From NCBI GenBank assembly GCA_002150815.3, contig NDFF03000035.1, positions 372,001 through 436,000 of the forward strand: a DNA stretch of 64,000 nt. The letters run 5' to 3'. Within the stretch, counting starts at the first letter, position 1; each line of letters opens with the position of its first letter. Positions 47,413-59,675 of this stretch are shown here, piece after piece. A program made the translations under genes and the position numbers. The notes beneath the pieces are model-generated. The model was not told the DNA's origin, ran no database searches, and saw nothing but the letters and a program-made list of their open reading frames with translations. This DNA is from Grammothele lineata. Taxonomy: Eukaryota > Basidiomycota > Agaricomycetes > Polyporales > Polyporaceae.

Positions 47413-47745
47413 TCAGAGTCTGTCAGAGTGCGCTCGGGGGAGGCGGGGGGTCGCGTGGCGGGCGCGGTGCTCGTGCGTCAGAGTGCGAGATTGTCGGACG
47501 ACGAGACGACGCCGGAGGCCCCGATGAGTCATGAGCGAGATCTCACGAGAAATGAAGCCGCCGGGATGTCCATCATAGGAAGGTGGGGAGAGCAGCGCAC
47601 TGTGGTCGCTACCGCGATCCGACGGGGGATGGTCTGGGAAGGGCCGGCGGAATAACATTGGCGCGCTAGATGCGGAGTCGTTGATGTCGTTGAGCGGTGC
47701 AGGAGGTTTGATGGGCCCGGAGGACGTTGTATAGCGACTCGACAT
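47413..47745 (-). pseudogene. Possible lone first exon of a lost gene
   Basis: On the minus strand an open frame begins MSSRYTTSSGPIKPPAPLND and continues LFRRPFPDHPPSDRGSDHSA, then LLSPPSYDGHPGGFIS, where a GTGAGA donor follows at about 47548. The composition (Ser/Pro/Asp-rich, evenly mixed) resembles the cytosolic N-terminus of a fungal membrane or cell-wall enzyme more than random GC-rich sequence. No following exon with any recognisable domain is found to the left, so the rest is either lost or not recognisable. Evidence is weak. Confidence 0.25.
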
Positions 47746-50700
47746 AACGTAACGCTTCTTCGTATGCTGATGCCGGCAGACACTGGGACTACCATGTAAC
47801 AGAAACCTGCGCCAATGGTGTATGTTAAGTTCGGTCAGCTTACGCCTGAGGACGACGAGTACGTCAAGAAGACCCTATTCTCTGATTTTCGTGATCGGAA
47901 TCGTTGCGAGCCGTAGCGTCGTGCTAAACTTGCGAAGGCCCAGGCCAATCACGTCCTCACTTGACTGCCTCTGGCTAGCCACTCCTCCATCAACCAGGGC
48001 ATGACGCGCTTCGCTCCTGGAAGCCTTTCAGGTCTATGGAGTCCCCCTCCGACATTCCCCCGAACGGAGGAGACTAGAGGAGACTCCGAAAATCTCGGTA
48101 CGAGGCGGGTGAAGGGTATTTGCAGACACTATGATGCACCACTATCGGCGGATAATCACCAACCGTTTCCACAGAAATACGTCGCGTGGCCCGTCAGAAC
48201 GATCTCCCTGGCCCTCATGAGTGACGAGTTGATGATGCGGCGAGGCCCTAGCGGCGCCGCGATCGTCCAGACTCATTACAGCGGCACAGTTATAGATATC
48301 GGCGTTCTGCAAGAATACCGAAGCACTGTAGAAAGAGGGTCATTGATAACAGTGGTAAGACTCAAATCGTTGCCAGTGTCTGACGTCGGGAGACAGGTGA
48401 GTCATGAAAGAATATTTTCCGACTAAGCAAGCGCGTTGGCTGACCGAAGAGCGTGTGCGCGCATCTGCAACATCTGAACCTTTGTGGCGGCGACCCTGGC
48501 CTGAACAGAATCAGAGAGTTTCTGCGTTTGTATTTCGGCACGTCAACGGGCAGGGGCTCGCGAGCGTCATACGGACGGCACAAGAATGCAATGCACTTGA
48601 CACCAGCCTCCTCGGCGACGCCGCCGCCGTGGTCAACGCTAGATTCTCGGAAAATATGCCGCCGGGAGGTCTGACTGGTGTAGATCGCCGAGACTGTCCA
48701 CCCGCGCGTGGACGTGGGGAGAGGGGTTGCGAGAGCACCGCCTCGCCCCCTCTTCTCGCCCCTCACCCTCATCGCTCTGGGCCGCCCCGGCGGGTTCCCC
48801 CGCACTCGCAGGGTAGCGATGCAACCGCGTGCTCGGGCCGCTTCAAGGTTCCGTCGACCCGTCGACTGTCGACAGAGCGATGATTGAGACGTGATCTGCT
48901 ACCATCTGTCCACGGCGACGCTGAGCTTCCGAGGCCAGAGGGCAGAACGGTTTGCCCCGCCCCGGAAATGGGCCTGTAACAAACCGAGACCGTGGACCGT
49001 GGGCCGTGGGTGGGCGGTCCGGATCTTGCGCCCGCAGCCTGCTGCAGCGCTGCTCAGAGTCGAAAGGCGGTGCGGCTCCGATGTGTTGGTCCTGGAGAAG
49101 CTTGGAGGTGGTTGCTAACCGCAGCAGTGTTTGCGGCGGGTGGGGTGACGTATCGACGACGGCCAGACGAGGCCGGTAGCGAAGGCTGGAACCATACCGG
49201 AACGGCGGCTGGTAGGGTAGCCATTATTAGGCTTTGTTGTCCACCTTGTTGGTTCGAGTCGAGGAGGGAAGGTCATGTCACACCGCCGGATGGAGGCGCG
49301 ATAGTGCGTGGGGTTCACGGCCGGACCATGTGTTCGCGTACCTCTGCGCGCCGCCTCGGTGCGGCCGGCAGGCGCACGCCGCGTCCGCTGGGCGAACCAC
49401 CAGGAGGGCACCAATGTTGCCGTCGTTGTTGTCGGTCCGGTGTGACAACCTCTTCCGGCCAAAAATGACGCGAGCGACTTGCCGCGGTTCCAACCGCTGG
49501 TCACGCCCGATGAAGCAGATGCACACCGGCGGGGGTCGCACTCCATGAGGTGCGAAGTGAAACTCGGTCGGCGGGAGTCGGAAAGACTGCAGGGTCGCGG
49601 ACGGGCAGGACGCCAGCAAGTCTGGGGGGCGGTGTCTGAGCTGGCTTCTGGCGGTAGGAGAGGAGACCCGTATCGGTATAGGCCGCGAAGGCGTGTTGGC
49701 GGAGAACCAGCCGCTGAGTTTCAGTCAGTCTTCTGCAGGCTCACGCTCCTCGCTTCAGCGCTCCGCTGTACGTACTAGATGTGTAGGGTTGCTTCATGGT
49801 TGCTCATACTGAGCGTGACGCTATCGTAAGCATGCATTGTTAACGGGAAGTTGTTCGTAGAGTTTGAGGCACGTCGATACTTTTAGTGAGAAGCGTCGGG
49901 TCGCTACTAGAAGCAGACCGACTGAGGAGAACAACATAGGCTAGGCCAGTGGGACCACTCGACCCCAGGCAGGGTGACTCGTCCTACGATATAGTTAGTG
50001 GTGAGACGAGGAGTGGACCTCATACCACCACAAGGAGAAACCCGACACTCGACACCCTGCCAACTCGAACGATGAAATTGTAGATCTGTGAGATGGGGAC
50101 GTTAGACTTGCTATGAGCCGAAGACGGAATGTGGGCATATACATACAATTACACACCTGGATGCCACGGAGTGTCAAGTTATCCAGTAGATGAGAAGGGA
50201 TAAGACGACATTAATCTCGGGAAGAACAGGCGTACGCCACGCGACGAGGCAAAGCGGAACCGGTGGACCGCAATACCTGTCCAACAATCATGCTTGCATT
50301 GATCGTCACATCTGCGCCTTTCCTGCCCCATGCGAGGCGTTATGCGGGATGTACAGCGGATGGTTCGGTAAGGGTTGTTGGACTGCACTGGGCTTGGTGC
50401 ACTGGGCTTGGTGCTTCGGGCCGAGTAGCCGTCGGTCGTCCGAGAGCGCCATGTCACCGCTTCGCGCAAAGGAGGAGGCTTCTCCGGAGGATGTTGAGGT
50501 GTTCTACGTATTTTTCAGCAAGGTTTGCGTTGGGGGGTTCCTGGTCGTGGCATATGACGTGAACAGGGTTGGGGCATTGTGAGCAATCGATGAGTGCAGC
50601 GAAGAAAGACTGCGCATCCAGGAACAAACACTTTCTGCATGCTCCCCAAAACGCACGGAGGTGTAGTAAACAATCGAATGAACCGTCAGAACGTGTGGGC

Positions 50701-51341
50701 GTTCCTGAGACCTATGGCCCCACAATCCAGCACGAGGCATGCAGGCGGCAGAGGGTTGGAGGAAGAACTCCGAGTATTGCCGTCCGCAGGCGGTTGAGGT
50801 ATGTTTGCGGACGCTGAGGCTTCCTAATGAAACATATCGGCAGAGGTAAGAGTGGGTCGACCATAGTTATACGTATGAGGGCGTCGACCGCTAGCGGCTT
50901 GTCTTCAGTCGACCCAGGAAAAAGTCGAATTGTTGGGTGATGCACGATGTACCCTATACCATAGAGTAGACTAGAAGTGCAAGATTGATGGTTCAGATGG
51001 CGTCTTCAAAAACATCGAGCACCAGAGAAAGTCGACGGGCAAAGGTGAAGCATGAATTGAGACAGTGTGCACTGTGAACGCAGGTCGACGAACATTCCAC
51101 GCGGCTCAGCTCACCGGCCCGGCATTGCCGCACAAATTCGTTTGACATCTCGGTCACGTGAGCAATGCGCGTCTGTTCCCTTCAGGGGAAGCGAGCTGCA
51201 ACGGCGACTCGCGACACGGTTCAACGTCTCTTTCGCGCGTCTTGACTATCACTGCCTCACGCTGTCTCCAACGTTCTACTTCATTCCTACGGCTTATATT
51301 CAAGAGCTCTACTTCCAGCCGAAAAGCTTCCAAGAATTGCC
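47746..51341. other. Intergenic, no convincing gene
   Basis: About 3.6 kb. A 34-codon frame starting at 47815 reads MVYVKFGQLTPEDDEYVKKT and looks protein-like but stops soon after. A direct repeat TGCACTGGGCTTGG occurs twice near 50383-50412. The last 100 bases are pyrimidine-rich and hold the promoter and leader of the POM34-like gene. Confidence 0.45.
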
Positions 51342-52137
51342 ATGTCATCAAAATCAGTGTTTGACTGGCTGAAACCTATGCGGGGAGAGGCTATTGCTCG
51401 TCTGCGGACAAACGCCGTCGGGCTTATAGGGGTCACAATCCTATCCAACCTCCTTCCTATCCCTTCTCCATGGCGTGCTTTCGACGTTGTTTGGAGACGA
51501 AGGATAGTTAGTGCACCGTACTTTTACCTTTGTGCTGCAGGTCTGTCGTTTTCGCTGTCATTAGTTGCTCGTAAGACTGATTCCCGCAGAACTACTACTT
51601 TTCGGCGTGCTTGCACTCAATGTCCTGCAAGCATTGTATGCTCTCAGATATCCTCGTGCTCCTCTCCCCCCACCGCCTTCACCTGCCACTCCAAGAAAAG
51701 GCACGCCATTGTCGCCACCGGCACGTCAGTGGCGCCTGCAGGGTGTTACTCCCAATGTAAGTACCTTTCATCTTCGACGGCAAACTAATCGCCAATGGAA
51801 CACTTGCTTTTAGCCTAGCCCTCAAGGCCAGAAGCCTTTCTCATCATATGCACCTTCTCCGATTTCTACCCCCTCCCGCACGCTCAACTACTCGATTCCT
51901 CCGTCAATCTCCCAAGGAGACTCCTCGTTCATGTCATCCGTGTCGTCCGCACCGGGGTCTCCAGCGTCACCACTGGCCGCATACCGAGGACGACACAGTG
52001 CTTCTGTAGGACGTACGTACAAGTTCGCTGCTCTTAGTCCGCGATGCCGTGGCAACTAACTTTCTACTCCAGGCGCTTTCGATGGGTCTTTACTCAGCAG
52101 GCTGGCAAAGGAGGACTCGGATGACGATGACTCGTAG
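51342..52137 (+). CDS. POM34: Nuclear pore membrane protein POM34-like, 206 residues
   Basis: Pore-membrane nucleoporin that helps anchor the nuclear pore complex in the nuclear envelope. Exons 51342-51506, 51565-51756, 51814-52012 and 52073-52137 join in frame. Residues 1-20 read MSSKSVFDWLKPMRGEAIAR; two hydrophobic segments follow, NAVGLIGVTILSNLLP and LLLFGVLALNVLQALYAL, matching the two membrane helices of the family. Next is YPRAPLPPPPSP, then the Ser/Pro-rich tail with PFSSYAPSPISTPSRTLNY, AYRGRHSASVG and the end RLAKEDSDDDDS, stopping at 52135-52137. The first intron (58 bases) is my choice because it keeps the frame; skipping it would put the second membrane segment out of frame. The family call rests on recalled fungal homologues. 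Confidence 0.7.
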
Positions 52138-52517
52138 TTGGCAGCCCATTTAGGTTGCATGCGCATGTAGTTCCAGGCATATAACTGTCCCGATCTAGTC
52201 CGGATTTTTCAAGGCGTTGTGCTGCGTCGCTTGGTTACCGACAGCGAAGGTGGTGCATGCCATCGCTCTTGGCTTCTCTAATTGAACTTGAGTGTAATGC
52301 CCGATCAATCCTCTATTGTAGAGATGACAGTCGCTGCATATGCGAGCAACCTTGAGTCTGCCTCGCGGTCGTTGTACGTGAACTCGATCACATGACATAC
52401 GACGCGCCTTAAATTGGGCGTCTAAGTGCAACGCGTCGCAGTTCGTCTTGATCCCGCACCACCATCTCTCCCTGCGTCCTTGCAAAGTCCTCCTCTACGC
52501 CGGTCTGTGTCCCTAAG
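52138..52517. other. Spacer between POM34-like and SNF2 genes
   Basis: Promoter region of the SNF2 gene. No other feature seen. Confidence 0.4.
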
Positions 52518-55500
52518 ATGGAGGAACTGTGAGTATCGGGATTCAAGTATCGCATATTGTCATGATCCTACCGTATTGGTGATGCTGCGGGTATGCCTGA
52601 CGTCGGTGGATGATTCAGCCACAACGAGACTATCACATCGAAGTGGGGTTCTGTATTTGTTGCCTTCGCTTCCTAGTCCTCCCGCTGCGAACTTGGCGAG
52701 GTCGGAACTGACTGTTGGCTGTAGTCGACGACGATTCGCCCAAGACCCCAACCTCTACCCCAATCTAGTGCCACTGGGTAGGGCAAATGCTCCCAAAAGC
52801 AATGAACGGCAAACTGTGATTGTGGGGGATCTTCCGTTTGTATAGCGCGACAGGATCTTGCTGATTCTGCTGCCGCTGATAGAGCGTCTCTTCCACTGCC
52901 TCGGAGGTGCAGTTCCAACCTCGGAAGGATGCACGGAGTGCTCCTATCGAAATATCCTCCGATGAAGAGGACGGCCCGTGGGTTTCTCATCGTTATACTC
53001 AATGTCATAGGGTTATTCATCCGTGATCTATGTATCGCAGGAGTCCTCCCCTTAGGACACTACCGGGGAATCAAGCTCGCCTCCCACCTCCCGCGCAGCC
53101 AAGGCCAGGTTTCTCGAAGCCACCCACCCAGATCGCCGTCCCAGCACAGGGTCACATGTATGGTCCACCGCCGGCAGCTAACGTGCGGCCTAACGATGAG
53201 GAGACGTTCAACATCCAAAACGTAGGCACCTATGACGACGACCGAGTGATGACACCAGAGGACGCCGAAAAAGCCCTTCGAGACTTCGTCGCGGATACTT
53301 ACAACCACGGAGACATAGAGTACTCGACAGAGGACGCTAAAGTAGAAGGCTTCAAAGAAGGTATGATGCTCCTGCCTCATCAGATCAAGAGTCGGCAGTG
53401 GATGGCCGAGCGCGAGTCGGGCAAGAAGACGGGTGGCATTCTCGCAGATGACATGGGGTAAGTGCACTTTCCCTGCCCTTTCCATATGGCGCTGACGCAT
53501 GCATTAGTTTGGGAAAGACGGTCTCGACATTGACGAGGATCCTCGAGGGCCGTCCTACCAAGAAGGACAAGCAGGCGGGTTATTGCGGGTCGACATTGTA
53601 GGTCTTTGTCCCATTCGTTGACGTTCCCTGGTTGCTAATGCGGGTCTAGGGTTGTCTGTCCCGTGGCGTTGGTATCGCAATGGGCAGCTGAAGTGAAGAA
53701 GTATGCGCCAGGTCTTCGGGTTATTCAGCACCACGGGGCGAAGCGTACGGCTGGTAAGATTGGATATCCTACAATGTTTCAGAGCGCTCAACTCTTGTAG
53801 ATTCCGATGTTCTCGAGCGAGCTCACGTTGTTGTCACGTCATACTCTGTGGTTGCGAGTGAGTGGAAGAATCACGCTCCATCCAAGGACGAGTCGAAGTC
53901 CAAGGGCAAGGGCAAGAAGAAGTCGCAGGATGACGATTCTGACTCGGGCTCGGACTCGGACGATATTCCCCGACGCCCTGCGCCGAAGCGAGGCAAAACC
54001 AAGGATGTCCTTTTCCGTATCAAATGGTGGCGCATAGTGCTTGGTACGGCATCATCCATATTTCATTGACGTTCGTCGGTCCTAATAGAGAATATAGATG
54101 AAGCACATAACATCAAAAATCGCCAGACCAAAGCAGCGACCGCTTGTTGCTCACTCGATTCCAAGTATCGATGGTGTCTTACTGGTACACCGATGTGAGC
54201 TGTTTGTTACCGGCGTCCTCTGCATAATCTGAAGCACCTTACAGGCAGAACAGTGTAGAAGAGATCTACTCTCTCATCAAGTTCCTTAGGATCAGCCCTC
54301 TTAATGATTGGACGACTTTCAACAGTTCCATTGCTAAGCCGGTGAAAGCAGGCAAGCCAGCGCGGGCGTTGAAACGTCTACAGGTATGTCGTGCCGTAAT
54401 GTGGGTATTCGACACCATGAAATGAACGCGTGTGCAGGTTGTTCTGCGGGTCATCATGCTGCGCCGTACCAAGACGACTATGATCAATGGCAAGCCCATT
54501 CTTGAGCTTCCTGACCGGATTGTCAAGACCATAGAGTGCGAGTTTGACGCTACGGAACGGCAATTCTACGACTCCGTTCAGGAGAAGGTTCAAAACAGTC
54601 TCGAGAAGCTGCAGCAGGGAGATATCCACAAAGCGTACACGTCCGTTCTCGTCCTGCTGCTTCGTCTTCGACAAGGTGAGGATTCCCGGTCTTATGCGAA
54701 TGTCGGGGACTTACATCACCTCAGCGTGCAACCACCGCTGCTTGATCTCAAAGGATTACAAGAACGACGCGGAAGCCGTAGAGCCCAAGAGCGCGAGTCA
54801 AGACAATAATGACGACGACGACGGCGATGCGGACGAGCTCGCAGGGCTGATGGCTGGACTCGACATCTCGCGGAAGCCGTGCCAGGTCTGCCAGAAGGTC
54901 CTAACTGCGTCCAACACGTACAAGGAGAGCGTCTGCTTGGATTGCGAGGACGTGTACGAGGCCGCGCGCAAGGCTGCGGCGGATCTTCGTTTCGACTTGC
55001 CTCCTCACTCTGCAAAGACCCGCATGATCATCAAGCTGTTGAAGGAGATTGAGGCGCGTGGGCAGGGGGAGAAGACTATCATCTTCTCGCAATTCACGAG
55101 CATGCTGGACCTCATCGAGCCATTCCTCCGTCATGGGGGCGTGAAGTTCGTCCGCTGTGAGTGTCGCGTCTCGTTCTTTTTTGGCCATTCCGCTGATGTC
55201 ATACGGCCCCTAGATGATGGCTCTATGGACAAGATCAAGCGCGACGAGTCGATTGAGAAGATTTCCAACGACTCGTCGACCAAGGTCATCCTGATCTCGT
55301 TCAAGGCTGGCAGCACCGGTGCGTAGTTCTTCGAAAGTTCTGCCCTATGACGACTAATGGGTCTCGCTGCCATAGGTCTTAACTTGACGTCCTGCAACAA
55401 CGTTATCCTCGTCGACCCTTGGTGGAACCCTGCGCTGGAGGTATGTCATTGCCTTATCGTCTCTTGTCAGGAGCTCATATACCGTTTTGCAGGACCAAGC

Positions 55501-55785
55501 CTTCGATCGTGCTCACCGCTTTGGTCAGAAACGCGCCGTCAACATCCACAAACTGTCTGTTCCCGAGACCGTAGAACAGCGCATTCTCGAGGTATGTTCT
55601 CAAGACCCCCATTGGTTTCGCACTCCGTCCTGACGTCATTTGTCTTTGCCCTGCAGCTTCAGGAGAAGAAGCGCGCTCTTGCTGCGGCTGCGTTGTCTGG
55701 CGACAAGCTCAAGAATATGCGCCTCGGCATCGACGACCTAGTGGCGCTGTTCAGGACTGCTGGCCACGACGACGACGAGGAGTAG
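52518..55785 (+). CDS. SNF2-family DNA-dependent ATPase (ULS1/RAD5-like)
   Basis: Nuclear SF2 helicase-like translocase of the group with a zinc finger inside the helicase core. The 5' end is uncertain: an ATG at 52518 (MEEL, then GTGAGT) may start it, and the first secure coding runs from about 52862 ([20 protein letters not shown]). Motifs in order: [17 protein letters not shown] (Q-type), [12 protein letters not shown] (motif I), [15 protein letters not shown] (Ia), DEAHNIKNR (II, split by an intron), WCLTGTPM (III), [22 protein letters not shown] (IV), [15 protein letters not shown] with [21 protein letters not shown] in two parts (V), and [12 protein letters not shown] (VI). A Lys/Ser/Asp-rich insert precedes motif II. 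Where relatives have a RING, only CQVCQ...CLDC is left. The stop TAG is at 55783-55785. Confidence 0.87.
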
Positions 55786-56201
55786 AGCCTCATGGTATGA
55801 TCTAGTAGACGTCTAGCGGTTTACGCGTATCTGGATTCTCCTTGGTAGTAGTATGATGTATTGTACGCGCTTGCTTGGTTTGGTTTCCCTATGCACAGTA
55901 TCTCGCGCAGTGCGTGTGCTGCATGAATGTTGCTGCGACTCATGGCGGGTATGCCTTGAACCCCAAGTGGGAGTGTGGCTTTACAAGGATATGAGATGGC
56001 TCGACTTGACTTCCGTAACGCTGCGGTAAAAGCTTCTTTTGGCGCCGATGAATTCAGCGGCTTGACGGGCGCGATGGTCTTGAACCTGCGTCTATTCTCC
56101 CTCCTCCCCACTCTCCTCTTTTCCCTCCACCTCCTTTCGCCCCGCGACTATGATTGTACTCTTCCCCGCACTATGATATATGCGCATATATCGCGGTTAA
56201 C
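55786..56201. other. Spacer between SNF2 and EST1/SMG7-like genes
   Basis: No gene. The right end has a long pyrimidine run (TCTCCCTCCTCCCCACTCTCC) before the next ATG, as often seen at fungal transcription starts. Confidence 0.45.
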
Positions 56202-59200
56202 ATGACAGAAGACGCCTCACATCTCGCCAAGGAGGCGAAGAGCCTCCAACAGATACTGAAAGATTCCCTCAAGACGAAGGATCCATGGGACAAGGATACG
56301 GACTTCACCAGGAAACAGTACGTGCACCATCTTGCTCGTCGTTGAGTTGCTCGTTGTACGGTGTCTCAACGATTGGTGCAATTGTCTAGATTGCGGCGCC
56401 ACTGCCTGCGTCTCCTCCTGTTGCACCCCTACGAGCCCGATTCCAAGGATGCCGAGAATAATCTATGGATGCAGACTTCCTACAGCGTCATCTCCGTCTA
56501 CAAGCAACGCATCTCCGCTCTTGACAGGGCCATCCATAGCGCTCCGCGGCAGCAACAACAGCAAGGCCAGGGGCAACCTCAGCAGCACCAAGGCCAGGGC
56601 CGCGGTCATGGACCCGTCGAGTACCGAAAGCTCTTGCAGCGCTTCCGCCAGTTCCTCTCCGACGAGGAGAAGTTTTGGATCCAGCTGATCGTGCGTATTC
56701 GCCGCGTCTTTGCCCTCGACGACGCCCACACCGTCCTCGCCGACCTCGGCATCCTCCACGACGAGACCCCTCCCGCAGAAGGTGGCGGCCCCCCAAAGCG
56801 CAATCACTTTCAGTTCCCCTCAGACGCGGACCTCGCTGCTGCCGCACCCTCCCTGACGCCGACCACCCGCGAACAGCGCGAAAGCCGGATGGCAATTCTT
56901 AGCAAGGCGCTCGTGTGCTTAGGCGACATCGAGCGCTACAAAGAGCAGTACAACGAAGCCGGTGGACGACCTCGTGCGGGGCACGAAGATGGGCCTCCCG
57001 CAGCTGGGGCGAACGGGAAGCAGAAGGGTGGCCGGGGGAAGAAGGGCGGGCAAGGACCAGCGAGCGGGGTGCAGGCGCCAGTGTTGCCGCGGATGCGCAA
57101 CTACGACAAGGCGCAGCAATGCTACCAGCAGGCGCGGATCCTCCTACCGCACGACGGGAACCCGGCACACCAGATGGCGATTCTGGCATCATACCAGAAG
57201 GACGTGTTTGGCTCGCTCGTGCACTACTATCGCGCCCTGTGCGTGCGCAACCCCTACGACACTGCAGCTGAGAACTTGGGTACGATCCTTTCGAAGACGC
57301 TGACTCAGTGGAAGAGTCGGGGTTCGAAAAGGGAGAAGGACCGGGAGAAGGAGCAGGCAAGAGGGGATGCGGGCCCGATGGCGCCCCGGTTGAGGGTGGA
57401 GGCTTTCAAGGAGAAGTTGATTGTGTTGCACGCACTGTGGCGAATATCTCCTGAAGAGTGAGTGTATGCGCCGTTTTTATCCCATAATGGTCCGTCTGAG
57501 CGCACCATAACAGAGCGGAAGCCATCTCTCCCGACCTCGCACACAAGCTCGCGGAGGACTTCAAGTCGCTCATCTCTGATCGCGTTCTCCCTCTCGACAT
57601 CATTCTCAAGGCCGTCATCCTGGCTCAAGGCGCCCTTTGGAAACACCGCATGTTCCGGACCTCTTCGGCCAACGGGCACAAGAAAGGGCCTTCGGTGGCT
57701 ACCTCCGCCGCTATTGAAAGCGCTATCGCTGGCCATATGCTGTTGCTTCACCGCATGCTCTTGGAAGTTGGCGTTGTGCAGATTGCGGAGGCACCCCCTG
57801 AAGATGCCGGTGAACACGACCTCGCGCAGCGGATCACGGCGGAGTTCCGTCGCACGCTCCCTGCACTCCGGATGGCGGGAAAATGGGTCCGCACCAACAT
57901 TCGGTACATCTCACAGCCCGCACAGCAGGACGGCAATTCGACGAGGCCTAAAGGACGGGATCGCCGACGTAACGGTGACAGGCGATCCTCGAGCATGTCT
58001 CTCACAACCCCCATTCCCGGACTCAACGAGTTTTGGCACGCGTACGCCCAGTTCTCCACTGCTCTTCTTCGCGCATTTCCACAAGAGGCGCTCCCGAAGC
58101 TTGCTATCACCCTTGAGGAAGACGTTGAGATGGCAGGCTTCCTCCCTCTCAAGAAATTCCTCCCTGTCGAGGTTGTTGGCGCACACTCAAACAAGGACGT
58201 GGCGAAAGACGCCCCTAGTGGTTCGAACGTGCCCGTCCAGACCGTCCCGGCGGAACAGGTTCACCCTAACGAGGAGCAGCTCATGCGTATTGCGGACTTG
58301 TTGGCGGATGCTCAGGCGCTAGCCAAAGAGGAGGTACGTTGTCCCTACTCCATCCCCTAGTTTGTTCCTCAACTAGCCTTTGCAGATTTCCCCTCTCTTC
58401 CTTGAGGATGGCGTGTTCGTCGTCAAGAATCTTCCTGAGCATGTCGAGACCGCCACCCATACCGTAGCGACCCCGCCGAAACCCGTAGTCCAAGAGCGAT
58501 TCAAACAGCCACGTAGCCCAAATGCCTCTCGCCAGTCGACGATGATGCCCATGCATATTCCCCATGAAGCGCGATCCATCGAGACTGATGAGGACAACAT
58601 GACCGACATCACTAGGACCGAGGACGACCCGGTGGAGGCAGCATTCCGCAAAGTGCTCAACGCGCCTTCGGAGGTAGACGATGACGAAGATCAAATAGTC
58701 TGGAACCCCAGGTGCGTGTCACATTCAACAGTGTTCTATCAGTGCTCACGTCTACGTAGTGCTGGCAGTGCCGTCCGTGATCCGGGTACCGTCACCATGG
58801 CTCCAGCAACTCTGCCAGCGTCTCCCCCTCACCCCTTAACCGCGAGTCCCGTCATCCCAACATTCATCCCCCACAGTCCGGAACCGATCTCGCCCGTGTT
58901 TGCACCCAAGAAGATCCCAGAGGCGGCACCCCTACCCCCACCCGCCGCCCCCTTGTCTGGTGGTGTGACGGCTCAAGACATCTTGGCCAATGTCCTGCAT
59001 CGAAGTCCGCCCAAAGCCCTCCCACGCCCAGCACACATGCGTCAAGTATCTGCACCTCCAACGCAGACGCATATGTTGTTCGGATCCAGCGCTCTAGGGA
59101 CTGGACCCTCAATATGGTCTTCGAATGCGAATGAGACAGCAGCCTTCAATCTCCACAGCTCCGTGCCTACGTCGAACGGTCCATCGTACCCCTCTCATCC

Positions 59201-59675
59201 TCCGCATACCCAGCTGCACCTTTCTCCGCCCCAGCCTTTCCCGTCACAGGCTTCTCTTGGTCTGGGCCGTCCTTCCCAAGGTTCTGTTTCGCTTGGACCA
59301 GCCCACCAGTACAACCCGTCCTCACCGCTCTCCTCCTCGTTCGGTCATCAGCGCGTCCAATCCCTCTCGACGTCGCGGTCCCAAATTCCGTCCAGCCAAA
59401 CCCACTCGCAGTTTTCATCGCAATTCTCGGAGCCGTTTGGATCGTACCCGGCGTTGACGGAGCAAGCAACGGTCTCCTTCAACTCTGGTGTCCCTGGAGC
59501 CTATGCCGATCCCGTGTACAGTCGCAAATTAGACTCGTCCTACTTGCGCCAGGATCCGCCAGGGATGCCCGATCGTTCTGTTCCGTACCATCTTGACCCA
59601 CGTACACACGCCAGCCAGCAAGGTGCATATCCGCCCCTTTCCGCCATGGCGCAAATCTGGAACAACGTTGGATGA
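56202..59675 (+). CDS. EST1/SMG7-like protein (14-3-3-like and TPR region)
   Basis: Likely nonsense-mediated decay or telomerase-associated factor of the EST1/SMG5-6-7 family, about 1040 residues. ATG at 56202 (MTEDASHLAKEAKSLQQILK); exon 1 ends at 56317 and exon 2 starts RRHCLRLLLLHPYEPDSKD. The region to about residue 420 is helical: VEYRKLLQRFRQFLSDEEKF, ALVCLGDIERYKEQY, NYDKAQQCYQQARILLPHDG and NPAHQMAILASYQKDVFGSL. This is the conserved EST1 pattern, in which a TPR pair is followed by AxLAxYxxDxFGSLVHYYRAL. A Lys/Gly-rich loop interrupts the domain. The middle part is helical as well (NEFWHAYAQFSTALLRAF), and the last 350 residues are Pro/Ser-rich and disordered. The stop TGA is at 59673-59675. 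No PIN domain is present, so it resembles SMG7 rather than SMG6. Confidence 0.82.
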
